NCBI RefSeq assembly: GCF_000335475.2 | Contig: NZ_ANAH02000033.1 | Span: 1-41,974 of the forward strand | Direction: 5' to 3' | From: Cystobacter fuscus DSM 2262 | GTDB taxonomy: Bacteria; Myxococcota; Myxococcia; Myxococcales; Myxococcaceae | Length of the DNA: 41,974 nucleotides | Part shown: positions 16,491-24,848 of the stretch, in pieces | Position numbering within the stretch: position 1 is the stretch's first letter | Layout of the letters: each line of letters starts with the position of its first letter | The notes under the pieces: model-generated | The model's database searches: none | Told to the model about the DNA's origin: nothing | The model's input: the letters and a program-made list of their open reading frames with translations, nothing else | Position numbers and translations under genes: made by a program

Positions 16491-17399
16491 TTGAACGCCT
16501 CCAGCACCTCCGCCTTCGCCCCCGCGCCCCGCGCGGTCTCCTGGTCCGACCTCGCCCTCATCTCCGTCATCATCATCTGGGGGACGAACTACACGGTGGT
16601 GAAGGGGGCCCTGGAGAGCATTCCCCCCCTGGCCTTCATGTCGCTGCGCTTCGCGATCGCGTCCATCGCCATGGCGCTCGTGCTCCATGTGCGCGAGGGC
16701 TTCATCCCCCTGCCCCGCGCCACCGTGCTCAAGCTCGTGGGGCTCGGACTGGTGGGCCACACGCTCTACCAGTTCTGCTTCGTCATGGGCGTGGCCCACA
16801 CCACCGCCGCCAACAGCGGCCTGCTCTCCTCGGGCACGCCCGTGGTCACCGCCCTGCTCGGCGCCCTGTTCGGCGTGGATCGGCTGCGCCGGCCGCTGGT
16901 GATGGGGCTCGTGCTCGCCATCCCCGGCGTGGTGCTCATCGTCCTGGCCCGGGGCCCGGGACTGGATGCGTCCACGCGCGTGGGAGATCTCTTCATCCTC
17001 GGCGCCTCGCTGTGCTGGGCGCTGTACACCGTGGGGCTGCGCTGGCTCGGGCCGGGGCTGTCCGCGCTGCGCATCACCGCGCTCTCCATGCTCACCGGCG
17101 CCCCGGGCGTCATCCTCCTGGGCGTGCCCGAGGTGCTGTCCCTCGAGGGCGCCACCCTCGGCCCGGGCGCCTGGGCGGGCGTGGTGTACTCGGCGCTCGT
17201 CCCCCTGGTGCTGGCCTATGTCGTCTGGAGCCGCAGCGTGCAGTCGGTGGGCAGCAGCCGCACGGCGCTCTACAGCAGTGGAACGCCCGTGGTGGCCGCG
17301 CTCACCGCCTGGGCCGTGCGCGGCGAGCGCCCCACCTGGGTCCAGGCCATGGGCGCGGTGCTCGTCATCTCCGGGGTGCTCGTCAGCCGCAGGCGGTGA
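16491..17399 (+). CDS. EamA/DMT-family transporter
   Basis: About 300 aa with ten predicted membrane helices in two EamA repeats (first helix ALISVIIIWGTNYTVVKG; second repeat from LFILGASLCWALYTVGLRWL). DMT proteins export amino acids or other small metabolites across the inner membrane. The frame is open back to an ATG at 16395, which overlaps the psuG start on the other strand. A TTG at 16491 leaves a normal short cytoplasmic N-terminus and room for a promoter, so it is tentatively used here. Neither start has a clear ribosome binding site. Confidence 0.85.
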   Translation: MNASSTSAFAPAPRAVSWSDLALISVIIIWGTNYTVVKGALESIPPLAFMSLRFAIASIAMALVLHVREGFIPLPRATVLKLVGLGLVGHTLYQFCFVMGVAHTTAANSGLLSSGTPVVTALLGALFGVDRLRRPLVMGLVLAIPGVVLIVLARGPGLDASTRVGDLFILGASLCWALYTVGLRWLGPGLSALRITALSMLTGAPGVILLGVPEVLSLEGATLGPGAWAGVVYSALVPLVLAYVVWSRSVQSVGSSRTALYSSGTPVVAALTAWAVRGERPTWVQAMGAVLVISGVLVSRRR

Positions 17400-17420
17400 G
17401 CGGCGCCCGGGGCACTCCCG

Positions 17421-17924
17421 TCAGGCGGGACGCGAGGCCCGGTACGCCTCGAAGTGCTGCCGCGCGAACTCGTACATGCCCAGCGCGGGCGCGTACCCGG
17501 GATAGAGGACGCGGAACTCCAGCGCCGCCTCCTCGAACGTCTGGGTCGCGAAGCGCCGGGTGTGCGCCACCAGATAGAGAAACGCGATGGTGGGCGAGCG
17601 CGAGGAGCCCTGGTTGCAGTGCAGCAACACCCGCTGTCCCGCGCCCAGCGCCTCGTGGATGAAGGCGAGCGCCGCGTCGATGGCGTCCTTGGGGATGTAC
17701 GCGGGATCCGTCATGTCGACGAGGTTGAGCATGAGCCGCGCGCCCCGCCGCGCCACCAGGGCCTCGGGATGGGCCTCGGACACCAGGGGCGTGCGGTAGC
17801 CCAGGGCCCCGCGGTGATAGGGCTCCTTGCAGGCGTGGACGACGCTCCACCCCGTCTGGTGCCGCACGGTGTTCTCGTAGTCGAGTTCGTTGCCGACATG
17901 CAGTCCTGGCCAGATCTCCACCAT
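17421..17924 (-). CDS. Dual-specificity protein phosphatase
   Basis: The 167-aa protein carries the Cys-phosphatase signature HCNQGSSRS (nucleophile C103, phosphate-binding R109) and an upstream acidic stretch (NLVDMTDP) that would hold the general-acid Asp. The ATG at 17924 has GAGGAA at ideal distance (GTGAGGAAG-ATG); the longer open frame upstream to 18668 is out-of-frame shadow of the regulator gene. It begins 34 bases downstream of the FHA-AAA-Fis regulator, so both are probably one transcript. It likely removes phosphates from Ser/Thr/Tyr residues in the cytoplasm. Confidence 0.88.
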   Translation of the reverse strand: MVEIWPGLHVGNELDYENTVRHQTGWSVVHACKEPYHRGALGYRTPLVSEAHPEALVARRGARLMLNLVDMTDPAYIPKDAIDAALAFIHEALGAGQRVLLHCNQGSSRSPTIAFLYLVAHTRRFATQTFEEAALEFRVLYPGYAPALGMYEFARQHFEAYRASRPA

Positions 17925-17958
17925 CTTCCTCACCCCCCGCCGTCTCGGCAGAAGCCCT

Positions 17959-19659
17959 TCACACCCTTCTGCGTTCAACGGTGAGCCCATAATCCTCGAT
18001 CTTCTTGTCCAGGGTTGGACGGCTGATGCCCAACAGCCGCGCGGCGACGATCTTTCGTCCCCCCGCCGAGCGCAAGGCCTCGGCGATGGTCTCCCGTTCC
18101 AAACGAGACACGCGCTCCTGCAGCGAGAGCGACGGGGGAGCGGCGTCCTGGTGGAACTCGGGAGGAAGGGCCGAGGCGGGGATGCTCGCGCCGGCATGCA
18201 GCAGGGCGAGCCGCTCGCTGAGCAGTTCCAGTTCCCGCACGTTGTGGGGCCACGTGTACTCCATGAGCAGGCGCCGCGCCTCGGGGGTGAGCACGGGGGG
18301 CAGCTCCCGGCCCGAGCGCGTGCCCCGAGCGGCGAAGCGCTCGAAGAGCGAGGGGATGTCGGCGCGACGCTCGCGCAGCGCGGGCAGTGCCAGCTCCAGT
18401 CCCGACAACTGCAGGGCGAGCGACTCGTCGAGTTCTCCCTGGAGGGCGAGCATGCGCGGCGGGGTGTGCGTGGTGACCAGGAGCCGGACATCCACCGCCT
18501 CCTCGCCTCCCTCGCGCGCGGGAGCGCTCTTGCGGGCGAGGAACCGGGCGAGCCGCTCGGCCATGAAGCGCGGCAGGCGATCCACGTGCTGGAGCAGCAG
18601 CGAGCCCCCATCGGCGCGCAGGAGCGCGGAGGGCATGGGCGGCGCGCCGGGCGTGCTGGCGCGGCCAAAGAGCGCTTCCTCCAACGAGGAGGCCTCGCGG
18701 CAATCCACCTGCACGAGCGGCCCGAGCGCCCGGGGAGAGCGCGCGTGGATGTAGCGGGCGGCCAGGGACTTGCCGGTGCCCGGCTCGCCGAAGAGCACCA
18801 CGGGGGCGTCGCTCACGGAGGCGCGGCGGGCCTGCTCCACCACCTTGCGAAAGGAGCGCGAGCCGCCCACCATGTCCACGCGTCCGGACGGCGTGCTCGC
18901 GCGCGAGCGCACCGCGGCATAGGCCTCGCCGCCGAGCCGGCCGAGCATGGCGGCCAGCCGCGCTTCCGCATCGGTGAAGGGCGGCTCGGAGCGCTCCAGG
19001 TAGAGCAGGCCGAAGGGAAGACCGCCCGAGGCCACCAGGGGCGAGCACACCACGCCCTCCGCGCGGCTCTGCTCGGCGTGCTCCATCGCGGCGCGGGCCA
19101 TGTCCCGAGGCACCTCCACGGAGGAGGCGCCCACCACGGCCGCGGTGAGCATGCCCTTGATGCTGCCCAGCAGCGCCGCGGACGTCTCCGCGCGCAGCGC
19201 GTGCAGCGCGTGCTCGGCGAGGTGCCGCAGCACCATGGCCTCGCTGGTGGCCCCCAGCAGCGCCACCCCCGCCGAGTACAGCGCCGCCTCGGTGCCCACG
19301 TGGGGCAGCACCTCCACGACGGGCTCCTGGCGCGTGGCCCCCCGCGCTTCGCCCACGCCTATCGACGGCCCGGAGGGCGAGACGAGCACCAGCGTCTTGC
19401 CCACCTGCACGCGGTCTCCGGGGTGCAGCGCCACCTCGCCGGTGATGCGCTCGCCGTTGACCGAGGTGCCATTGCGCGACCCCAGGTCCTCCACGTGCAC
19501 CTGGTCCCCGCGCACGAAGAAGCGCGCGTGGCGGCGCGACATCCGATCGTCCTCGGGCAGGGGCAGTTCACACGAGGGGCTGCGGCCCATCGTCGCCTCT
19601 CCGAGGAGTTCATGTCGAAGGCCCGCGCTGGGACCGGAGAGAAGCAGCAGGGAGGGCAT
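17959..19659 (-). CDS. FHA-GAF-AAA-Fis regulator with degenerate sigma-54 activator domain
   Basis: The 566-aa protein has an FHA domain (about 20-95; MGRS, MSRRH, SRNGTSVNG), a GAF-like domain (about 120-250), an AAA+ sigma-54-activator-like domain (about 262-480) and a Fis-type helix-turn-helix (about 530-560; AARLLGISRPTLDKKI). Walker A is intact (GEPGTGKS, 291-298). The GAFTGA loop that contacts sigma-54 is absent (FGRASTPGAPPMPSALL instead), and Walker B reads SLLLQHVD, without the usual D-E. So it probably binds DNA and a phospho-partner but is unlikely to activate sigma-54 RNA polymerase in the standard way. Confidence 0.88.
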   Translation of the reverse strand: MPSLLLLSGPSAGLRHELLGEATMGRSPSCELPLPEDDRMSRRHARFFVRGDQVHVEDLGSRNGTSVNGERITGEVALHPGDRVQVGKTLVLVSPSGPSIGVGEARGATRQEPVVEVLPHVGTEAALYSAGVALLGATSEAMVLRHLAEHALHALRAETSAALLGSIKGMLTAAVVGASSVEVPRDMARAAMEHAEQSRAEGVVCSPLVASGGLPFGLLYLERSEPPFTDAEARLAAMLGRLGGEAYAAVRSRASTPSGRVDMVGGSRSFRKVVEQARRASVSDAPVVLFGEPGTGKSLAARYIHARSPRALGPLVQVDCREASSLEEALFGRASTPGAPPMPSALLRADGGSLLLQHVDRLPRFMAERLARFLARKSAPAREGGEEAVDVRLLVTTHTPPRMLALQGELDESLALQLSGLELALPALRERRADIPSLFERFAARGTRSGRELPPVLTPEARRLLMEYTWPHNVRELELLSERLALLHAGASIPASALPPEFHQDAAPPSLSLQERVSRLERETIAEALRSAGGRKIVAARLLGISRPTLDKKIEDYGLTVERRRV

Positions 19660-19767
19660 GAGCGGCGACGGGGCTATATCACCGAAGCTTCACAGGGGGT
19701 GCGTGGCCCGGGGAGGACGGCGTGGGGACGTTCGGCGCCCGCCGCGCCGGGTGGTAAGGTTGGACCC

Positions 19768-19782
19768 CGCGAGGTCCTCGCG
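19768..19782. promoter_or_regulatory. Operator-like palindrome upstream of 19800 gene
   Basis: CGCGAGG-T-CCTCGCG is a perfect 7-bp inverted repeat with a single central base, 17 bases before the GTG start and between divergent genes. It may be a binding site for a dimeric regulator, possibly the adjacent Fis-type protein; inference only. Confidence 0.35.
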
Positions 19783-19799
19783 TTCGCGGAGGATGCAAC

Positions 19800-20432
19800 G
19801 TGTCACGACAATTCATCGATACCCGGCGGGCCTGGCGTCTGCGCGGCCGCGTGCAGAACTACCAGATCGTGAGGAACCTCGGCCTGGCCGAGCAGCCCGA
19901 GGAGCTCGTGTCGGCCAGCCTCCTGGTGGCCGAGCTGGACCGGTGGCTGTCCTCCACGTTCACCCAGCGCACGCTTCACGAATTGTACGAGGCCGTCACG
20001 GGCACCCCCCCGGTGAGGGAGCCGACGCTGAAGGATCCGCGGGCGGCCGGACGCATCAAGAGCCGCCTGGCCGAGGCCTTCCTCCGGGGAGAGCTGCTCG
20101 CGCTGCCCGCGGGGCCGGCGCGCCTCAAGCAATGGCCCATTCCCGTGGCGCCGACGGGCTCGGGTCCCCCGCTCGCCGTTCCCCTGCTCGAGCAGGTGCC
20201 ACCGGGCCCCGCTCCGCGCGAGAAGCAAAAGGAAGAGGAGAAGAAGCCCACGGCGTGGGTGGAGTTCGAGCTGATGGACTCGGAGGGCGAGCCGCTCGCG
20301 GGCGTGGGCTACAAACTCACCCTGCCGGATGGTTCGACGCGCGAGGGCAAGGTGGACGCCCAGGGACGGGTCCGCGTGGAGGGCATCGAGCCGGGAGAGT
20401 GCGTGGTCACCTTCCCGGAGCTGGACGCGTGA
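19800..20432 (+). CDS. Hypothetical protein with T6SS/phage-associated-type C-terminal domain
   Basis: A GTG start follows GGAGG at seven bases. Residues 1-110 form a helical N-terminal domain (WLSSTFTQRTLHELYEAVTG) of unknown function. A Pro-rich and then Lys/Glu-rich linker (about 115-155) leads to a small beta domain at about 157-210 (VEFELMDSEGEPLAGVGYKLTLPDG, GRVRVEGIEPGECVVTFPEL). That C-terminal pattern is often attached to type VI secretion effectors and phage-tail-like proteins, so this could be a secreted or structural accessory. No other T6SS gene is in the window. Confidence 0.65.
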   Translation: MSRQFIDTRRAWRLRGRVQNYQIVRNLGLAEQPEELVSASLLVAELDRWLSSTFTQRTLHELYEAVTGTPPVREPTLKDPRAAGRIKSRLAEAFLRGELLALPAGPARLKQWPIPVAPTGSGPPLAVPLLEQVPPGPAPREKQKEEEKKPTAWVEFELMDSEGEPLAGVGYKLTLPDGSTREGKVDAQGRVRVEGIEPGECVVTFPELDA

Positions 20433-20435
20433 GTC

Positions 20436-20582
20436 TCAGCTGGAGAAGAGGTACGGCCGCTTCTTCTTGACGATGATCTTCGTGGGGGTGCCCGTCTGCA
20501 GCTTCACGCCCTGGGTGGCCAGGCGCCTGCGGGTCTCCTTCACGGTCTTCTTCTCGGGGGACTTGGCGTCGGAGGAGGACAT
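20436..20582 (-). CDS. Small basic protein (48 aa), unrecognised
   Basis: A short frame with G/C in almost every third codon position encodes a Lys/Arg-rich 48-aa protein (ETRRRLATQGVKLQ, KIIVKKKRPYLFSS at the C-terminus). It has no signal peptide. It begins 16 bases after the DUF2314 gene ends on the same strand, as the third member of a deoxynucleoside kinase operon, and ends four bases from the convergent 19800 gene. The charge suggests nucleic-acid or ribosome binding, but no family is recognised. Confidence 0.6.
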   Translation of the reverse strand: MSSSDAKSPEKKTVKETRRRLATQGVKLQTGTPTKIIVKKKRPYLFSS

Positions 20583-20598
20583 GGCGCGGGAGTCTACC

Positions 20599-21771
20599 CT
20601 AGCTGGGGCGCTCGGCCTGGAGCAGGGCGCGCACCTCTTCGTCCTCCAGGGTGCGGCTCTCGCGGCTGAGGGCGAGCGCGTTCACGTCGGCCTCGGGCAC
20701 TTCCACGTGGGCGCCCTTGCGCCACTCGGTGGTGTGCACGGCGCCATCCACCAGGCGGCCGACGATGGTGGCGTCGTCCCAGGAGAGCACCTCCAGCCAG
20801 AGCTGCTCCGTCGCATCGCCGGCCTCCGGGTGCGTCTCGAAGGGGGCGCGCACCAGGAAGGTGAGCGGCTCCATGAGACCGCGGCGCAGGAAGCGCGCCT
20901 TGAAGGCGGGCAGGAGCGACTGGGACTCCTCGTGCATGGACTCGGTGCGCTCGGTGGGCTCCTGGAGGAAGCGCTCGCGGAAGGGGCGCAACAGCTCCGC
21001 CGTGTTGTGCCGGCCCTGGGGTGACACCACGGTGAGGTAGAGGCCCTCGTGGCCCTCGAAGGCGTCCAGCGGCACGCCGAGCAGGTTGGTGCGCGCCTCG
21101 TCCGAGGGCACCAGCATGAAGGGCTGGCCCTCGCTCGTGCCCATCTGAGTGCGCAGCGGCGGCCCCTGCCCGAAGGCCAGATCCGTGCACAGCTCGTGGA
21201 GGAAGGCCTCGGCGGGCAAGAGGTCCTGCTCGCCCAGGTGGAAGATCTCCAGATCCCTCGCGCCGAACTTCGCCATGCCGTGCGAGTGCACCCACAGGGG
21301 CGTCTCCCCCTCGATGACCTCCACGGCGTGGAGGTTGACGTGGTCGCGGATGTCGAAGTCCAGCTCGGTGATCTCCGCCACGTCATCGGCCTCGTGGACC
21401 TTGGACGAGGTGATGTCCACCAGCACACCGGTGGTGTGGGTGAGCAGGACGCGGGCGCACATGAGGGCCACGAAGACGGGCACGGTGGGCTGGGCGGAGC
21501 CCGTCTCGAAGGCCAGACGGTAGAAGGCCCGGGCCCGGCCGAGTGCCTCCAGGGCGGGCTCGCTGCCGGAAAACAAATCGTTCGTCCACTCCCGGGGGGT
21601 GGGCCGCGACTCGAAGACGACCTCCACCCGGGTCTCCTCGGCCTCGAGCGTGAAGCCCTGCCCGTCGGCAGCGAGCACGAACGCCATCTCCTCGGACTCG
21701 AAGGAGGTGAGTAGGAGCTCGGGAGTCACCGGTACGGCGCTCTCGATGGCGACGAGGTAGACCTCCTTCAC
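20599..21771 (-). CDS. DUF2314-containing protein
   Basis: The 390-aa protein starts at a GTG overlapping the stop codon of the deoxynucleoside kinase gene (GTGA), so it is translationally coupled to it. The C-terminal ~110 residues (LTFLVRAPFET, QLWLEVLSWDDATIVGRLVDG, WRKGAHVEVPEADVNALAL) fit DUF2314, a domain thought to bind small ligands. The N-terminal ~270 residues form an alpha/beta region with VALMCARVLLTHTTGVLVDI and an acidic, His-rich middle; no family recognised. No signal peptide, so probably cytoplasmic. Confidence 0.7.
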   Translation of the reverse strand: MKEVYLVAIESAVPVTPELLLTSFESEEMAFVLAADGQGFTLEAEETRVEVVFESRPTPREWTNDLFSGSEPALEALGRARAFYRLAFETGSAQPTVPVFVALMCARVLLTHTTGVLVDITSSKVHEADDVAEITELDFDIRDHVNLHAVEVIEGETPLWVHSHGMAKFGARDLEIFHLGEQDLLPAEAFLHELCTDLAFGQGPPLRTQMGTSEGQPFMLVPSDEARTNLLGVPLDAFEGHEGLYLTVVSPQGRHNTAELLRPFRERFLQEPTERTESMHEESQSLLPAFKARFLRRGLMEPLTFLVRAPFETHPEAGDATEQLWLEVLSWDDATIVGRLVDGAVHTTEWRKGAHVEVPEADVNALALSRESRTLEDEEVRALLQAERPS

Positions 21772-22382
21772 AAGTACTTCTCGATCTGTCGCAAGAGGTC
21801 CACGCGGTCCACCAAGTCCGTCACATAGTCCAGCTTGTCCGTGGGGAGAACCAGGACGGGGGACAACTTGTAGCCACTGAACCATTCCTCGTACAGGCCG
21901 TTCAGCCGCTTGAGGTACGAGGGGGGGATGTCCTGTTCCATCTCCCGTCCACGCAGACGGATGCGCTGGCGCAGGGTGCGCACGGGGCAGCGCAGGTAGA
22001 TCATCAGGTCCGGCGGGGCGAGCGTCTGGGAGAACGTCTCGTAGAGGTCCGAGTACAGGGCCCAGTCGCGCTTGTCGATGAAGCGCTGGCGGTGGAGGTT
22101 CTTGGCGAAGATTTCCGCGTCCTCGTAGAGCGTCCGGTCCTGCAGGACGGTGCCGGGCGAGCGCTCGAGCTGGCGCTGGAGGCGGAACTTGGTGGTGAGG
22201 AAGAAGAGCTGGGAGCGGAAGGCCCAGGTCCTCATGTCCGCGTAGAAGTCGGCCAGGTAGGGGTTCTGCTCGTTGGGTTCGAAGAAGGGAGTGAGGTCGT
22301 ACTTCCGGCAGAGGAAGGACGTGAGCTCCGTCTTCCCCGCGCCGATGTTTCCCGCGATCGCGATGAACTTCTTTCGAGCCAA
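21768..22382 (-). CDS. Deoxynucleoside kinase (deoxyadenosine/deoxyguanosine kinase-like)
   Basis: The 204-aa protein shows the P-loop AGNIGAGKTE (about 10-19), a Glu after strand 2 (FFEPNEQNPYL), the DRT motif (LQDRTLYED, about 80-88), and an arginine-rich lid (RIRLRGREMEQ). These are hallmarks of the dNK/dGK/dAK family, which phosphorylates deoxynucleosides for salvage with ATP. The reading frame begins with TTG at 22382; no better start is present. It is the first gene of a three-gene operon. Confidence 0.9.
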   Translation of the reverse strand: MARKKFIAIAGNIGAGKTELTSFLCRKYDLTPFFEPNEQNPYLADFYADMRTWAFRSQLFFLTTKFRLQRQLERSPGTVLQDRTLYEDAEIFAKNLHRQRFIDKRDWALYSDLYETFSQTLAPPDLMIYLRCPVRTLRQRIRLRGREMEQDIPPSYLKRLNGLYEEWFSGYKLSPVLVLPTDKLDYVTDLVDRVDLLRQIEKYL

Positions 22383-22591
22383 GGCGTTCCGCTTCTATCC
22401 CCACCCGCGAGCACACACCAGCGGCAAGGTGATGGTAGATACCCTCCCGTCATGCCCTCCCCCGCCCCCACCCTCGTCGAGACCGCCCTCCCAGCGGTGT
22501 GGAAGAGACGTGGGGGCCCCGGGTGTTCCGCCTCGCCGGGTGGGAGACCGGGTGATGGACTCTCCCCTTGGACGAAGCCGAGGTCGCCAGG

Positions 22592-23380
22592 ATGCTCCGC
22601 AACCTGTTGTGCATAGTGGTCACGGTGGTGGCCACCGCCCTGTTCTTTCCCCTGACGGTGGTGGTGGCCCTGGTCACCCTCAATCCTGGCGCCACGGTGT
22701 GGGTGGCGCGCCGGCTGTGGTCGCCGGTGCTCATCGCGACGGGCGGGGCCCGGGTGGTGGTGACCGGCCAGGAGAACGTGGACCCCAAGCGCCCCACCAT
22801 CTACGTCTCCAACCACCAGTCCACCCTGGACATCCCCATCCACTTCGTGGCGGTGCCGGTGAACTTCCGCTTCGTGGCCAAGCACCAGCTCAAGTACGTG
22901 CCGCTCATCGGCTGGTACCTGTGGCTGGCAGGCCATGTCTTCATCAACCGGGGCCGGCGCGACAAGGCCATCGCCTCGCTGGATGAGGCGGCGCGGAAGA
23001 TCCGCGCGGGCACGAGCGTGTTCCTCTACCCGGAGGGCACGCGCTCGGATGATGGCCGCGTGCTGCCCTTCAAGAAGGGACCGTTCGCCCTGGCGCTCCG
23101 GGCCCGGGTGCCCGTGGTGCCCATCACCATCGAGGGCTCGGGCACGGTGATGCCGAAGAACTCCTGGAACATCCAGCCGGGCCCCGTGTACGTGAAGATT
23201 GGCAAGCCCATCGACACCACGCGCTTCGCCGACCACGACCGCGAGGGACTGGCCCGGGCCGTGCGCGACGTCATCATCGCGCAGAGCCTCGAGCTGGGTG
23301 GCAAGGGGGGCGACACCAAGGCCGCCGTGGCCGACGCGGGTGTCGAGGGCGAGCCCCTGTCGCGTCGCAGTGCCTCCTAG
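22592..23380 (+). CDS. plsC: 1-acyl-sn-glycerol-3-phosphate acyltransferase
   Basis: The 262-aa protein has an N-terminal membrane helix (about 4-32) and the PlsC motifs: NHQSTLD (H75, D80), FINRGRR (motif II), YPEGTRS (motif III, E148 region) and VPVVPI (motif IV). It esterifies lysophosphatidic acid to phosphatidic acid at the inner membrane, second step of phospholipid synthesis. The ATG at 22592 is preferred; an in-frame TTG lies eight codons upstream. The C-terminal ~30 residues are polar and less conserved. Confidence 0.9.
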   Translation: MLRNLLCIVVTVVATALFFPLTVVVALVTLNPGATVWVARRLWSPVLIATGGARVVVTGQENVDPKRPTIYVSNHQSTLDIPIHFVAVPVNFRFVAKHQLKYVPLIGWYLWLAGHVFINRGRRDKAIASLDEAARKIRAGTSVFLYPEGTRSDDGRVLPFKKGPFALALRARVPVVPITIEGSGTVMPKNSWNIQPGPVYVKIGKPIDTTRFADHDREGLARAVRDVIIAQSLELGGKGGDTKAAVADAGVEGEPLSRRSAS

Positions 23381-23405
23381 TCCGCAGCGCCACCCCGAGG
23401 AGCCC

Positions 23406-24800
23406 GTGTTGCCCGTCCCCCCTTGTTTCCCCTCCTGGCGCACGGGCGTGCGCCACCGGCTGAGTGCCTGGATCTGCCTGCTCGGCCTGGGGCTGACCAC
23501 GGGCTGCCAGCATGGCGCCGCCAGGCGGCCACTCGACGCGCGTGCCCAGGCCCGCGAGTACCTCACGAAGAACCAGCCCGAGCGCGCCCTCCCCTTGCTG
23601 GAGGCCGAGGCGGCCCGGGCGCCGGAGGATCTGGAGCTGGCGCGCACGCTCACCGAGGCCCACGTGAAGGCGGGCCAGGCGGAGGCGTGGATCGCCGAGT
23701 TGCTCCGCCGCAACGGCCAGGCGGAGCGGGCGGTGAACCACTACATGCTGGGGCTCGCGTATTTCTCGCGGGTGTCGGACGCGGGCTCGCCCGCGGTGGC
23801 CGCCTTCCAGCGGGCCCTGGAGCTGAAGCCGGACGAGCCCGAGTTCCATTACCGCCTGGGGCTCGCGCTGCTGGAGTCCGAGCAGTACGCGGCGGCGGTG
23901 GGCCCGTTGCGCCGGGCGGCCGAGCTGGCTCCGGAGCGCGCGGGCATCCGCCTGCCACTGGCCAAGGCGCTGCATCGCACCGGGGACGAGCCGGGGGCGG
24001 TGGCGGCCCTGTCCGTGCTGGTGAGGAAGGAGCCGAGCCCCGCCGAGGTGGCGACGGCGCGAGCGCTGATGAACCAGCTGGCGGACCCGTTCACGCGCTT
24101 TCCCAAGGCGGCCGAGTCCAAGCTGGAGGAAGGCATGCGCTACCTCCAGGAGTTGGACGCGCCCCACCCGGCCATCATCGCCTTCGAGGAGATCCTCCGG
24201 GACTACCCGGACCTGGCGGTGGTGCACGCGCTGATGGGGCTGGCGTGGCAGCGCCTGGATGACGCGGGCCGGGCGGTCGAGGAGTTCAAGCGGGCCATCG
24301 AGCTGGCGCCGGCGGACGGCAAGAACCACTTCTACCTGGGGGAGCTGTACCTGGCGAGGCAGCGGCCGGAAGCGGCGCTGCCGCATCTGGAGAAGGCGGT
24401 GGAGCTCAACCCGCTGTTGGACATGGCGTGGTTCCGGCTCGGCGACATCCGGCTGGAGCGCAAGGACCTGAAGGCCGCGGGCGAGGCCTTCCGGGTGCTG
24501 ACGCACCTGGAGCCGGACGAGGCGCCGCCGCGGGGCAAGTTGGCGCTGGTGCTCCAGCTCGAGGGCGACTGGGCGGGGGCGGAGCGCGAGCTGAAGCACG
24601 TGGTGGACAAGGATCCGGAGAACCTCGAGTTCACCCTGCGCCTGGGCATCCTGTTCACCGAGCAGGCACGCCAGTCCACGCGTCTGGAAGAGCGCCGGGA
24701 AGCGGCGGCGAAGGCGGAGCAGTGGCTCGGCAAGGTGCTCGAGGCCCAGCCGGAGAACGCGGTCGCCTCGCGGGCCTTGCAGCAACTCAAGCGGCCGTGA
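23406..24800 (+). CDS. TPR-repeat lipoprotein
   Basis: About 464 aa. The GTG at 23406 follows GAGGAG by four bases; a TTG at 23409 has better spacing. A leader ending LGLGLTTGC (not a perfect lipobox) suggests export, perhaps as a lipoprotein. The rest is tetratricopeptide repeats, with about nine units recognisable (for example HYMLGLAYFSRV, FHYRLGLALLESEQYAAAVGPL, HFYLGELYLARQRPEAALPHLEKAVEL). It probably scaffolds an envelope complex. It follows plsC by 25 bases and may share its transcript. A longer open frame to 23199 overlaps plsC and is not used. Confidence 0.82.
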   Translation: MLPVPPCFPSWRTGVRHRLSAWICLLGLGLTTGCQHGAARRPLDARAQAREYLTKNQPERALPLLEAEAARAPEDLELARTLTEAHVKAGQAEAWIAELLRRNGQAERAVNHYMLGLAYFSRVSDAGSPAVAAFQRALELKPDEPEFHYRLGLALLESEQYAAAVGPLRRAAELAPERAGIRLPLAKALHRTGDEPGAVAALSVLVRKEPSPAEVATARALMNQLADPFTRFPKAAESKLEEGMRYLQELDAPHPAIIAFEEILRDYPDLAVVHALMGLAWQRLDDAGRAVEEFKRAIELAPADGKNHFYLGELYLARQRPEAALPHLEKAVELNPLLDMAWFRLGDIRLERKDLKAAGEAFRVLTHLEPDEAPPRGKLALVLQLEGDWAGAERELKHVVDKDPENLEFTLRLGILFTEQARQSTRLEERREAAAKAEQWLGKVLEAQPENAVASRALQQLKRP

Positions 24801-24848
24801 GGGGCCAGTAGCCAGCGGCGGCCCGGGCCCTCTACACTGAGGGAACCG

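Noticed and set aside
17421-18668. A long frame extending the phosphatase N-terminus
   Set aside because: Residues upstream of 17924 are low-complexity and overlap the AAA-Fis gene; a strong ribosome binding site marks the start at 17924.
20599-22416. A single long 605-codon minus-strand reading frame
   Set aside because: It joins the DUF2314 gene with an out-of-frame shadow of the deoxynucleoside kinase; the kinase frame and the GTGA overlap show two genes.
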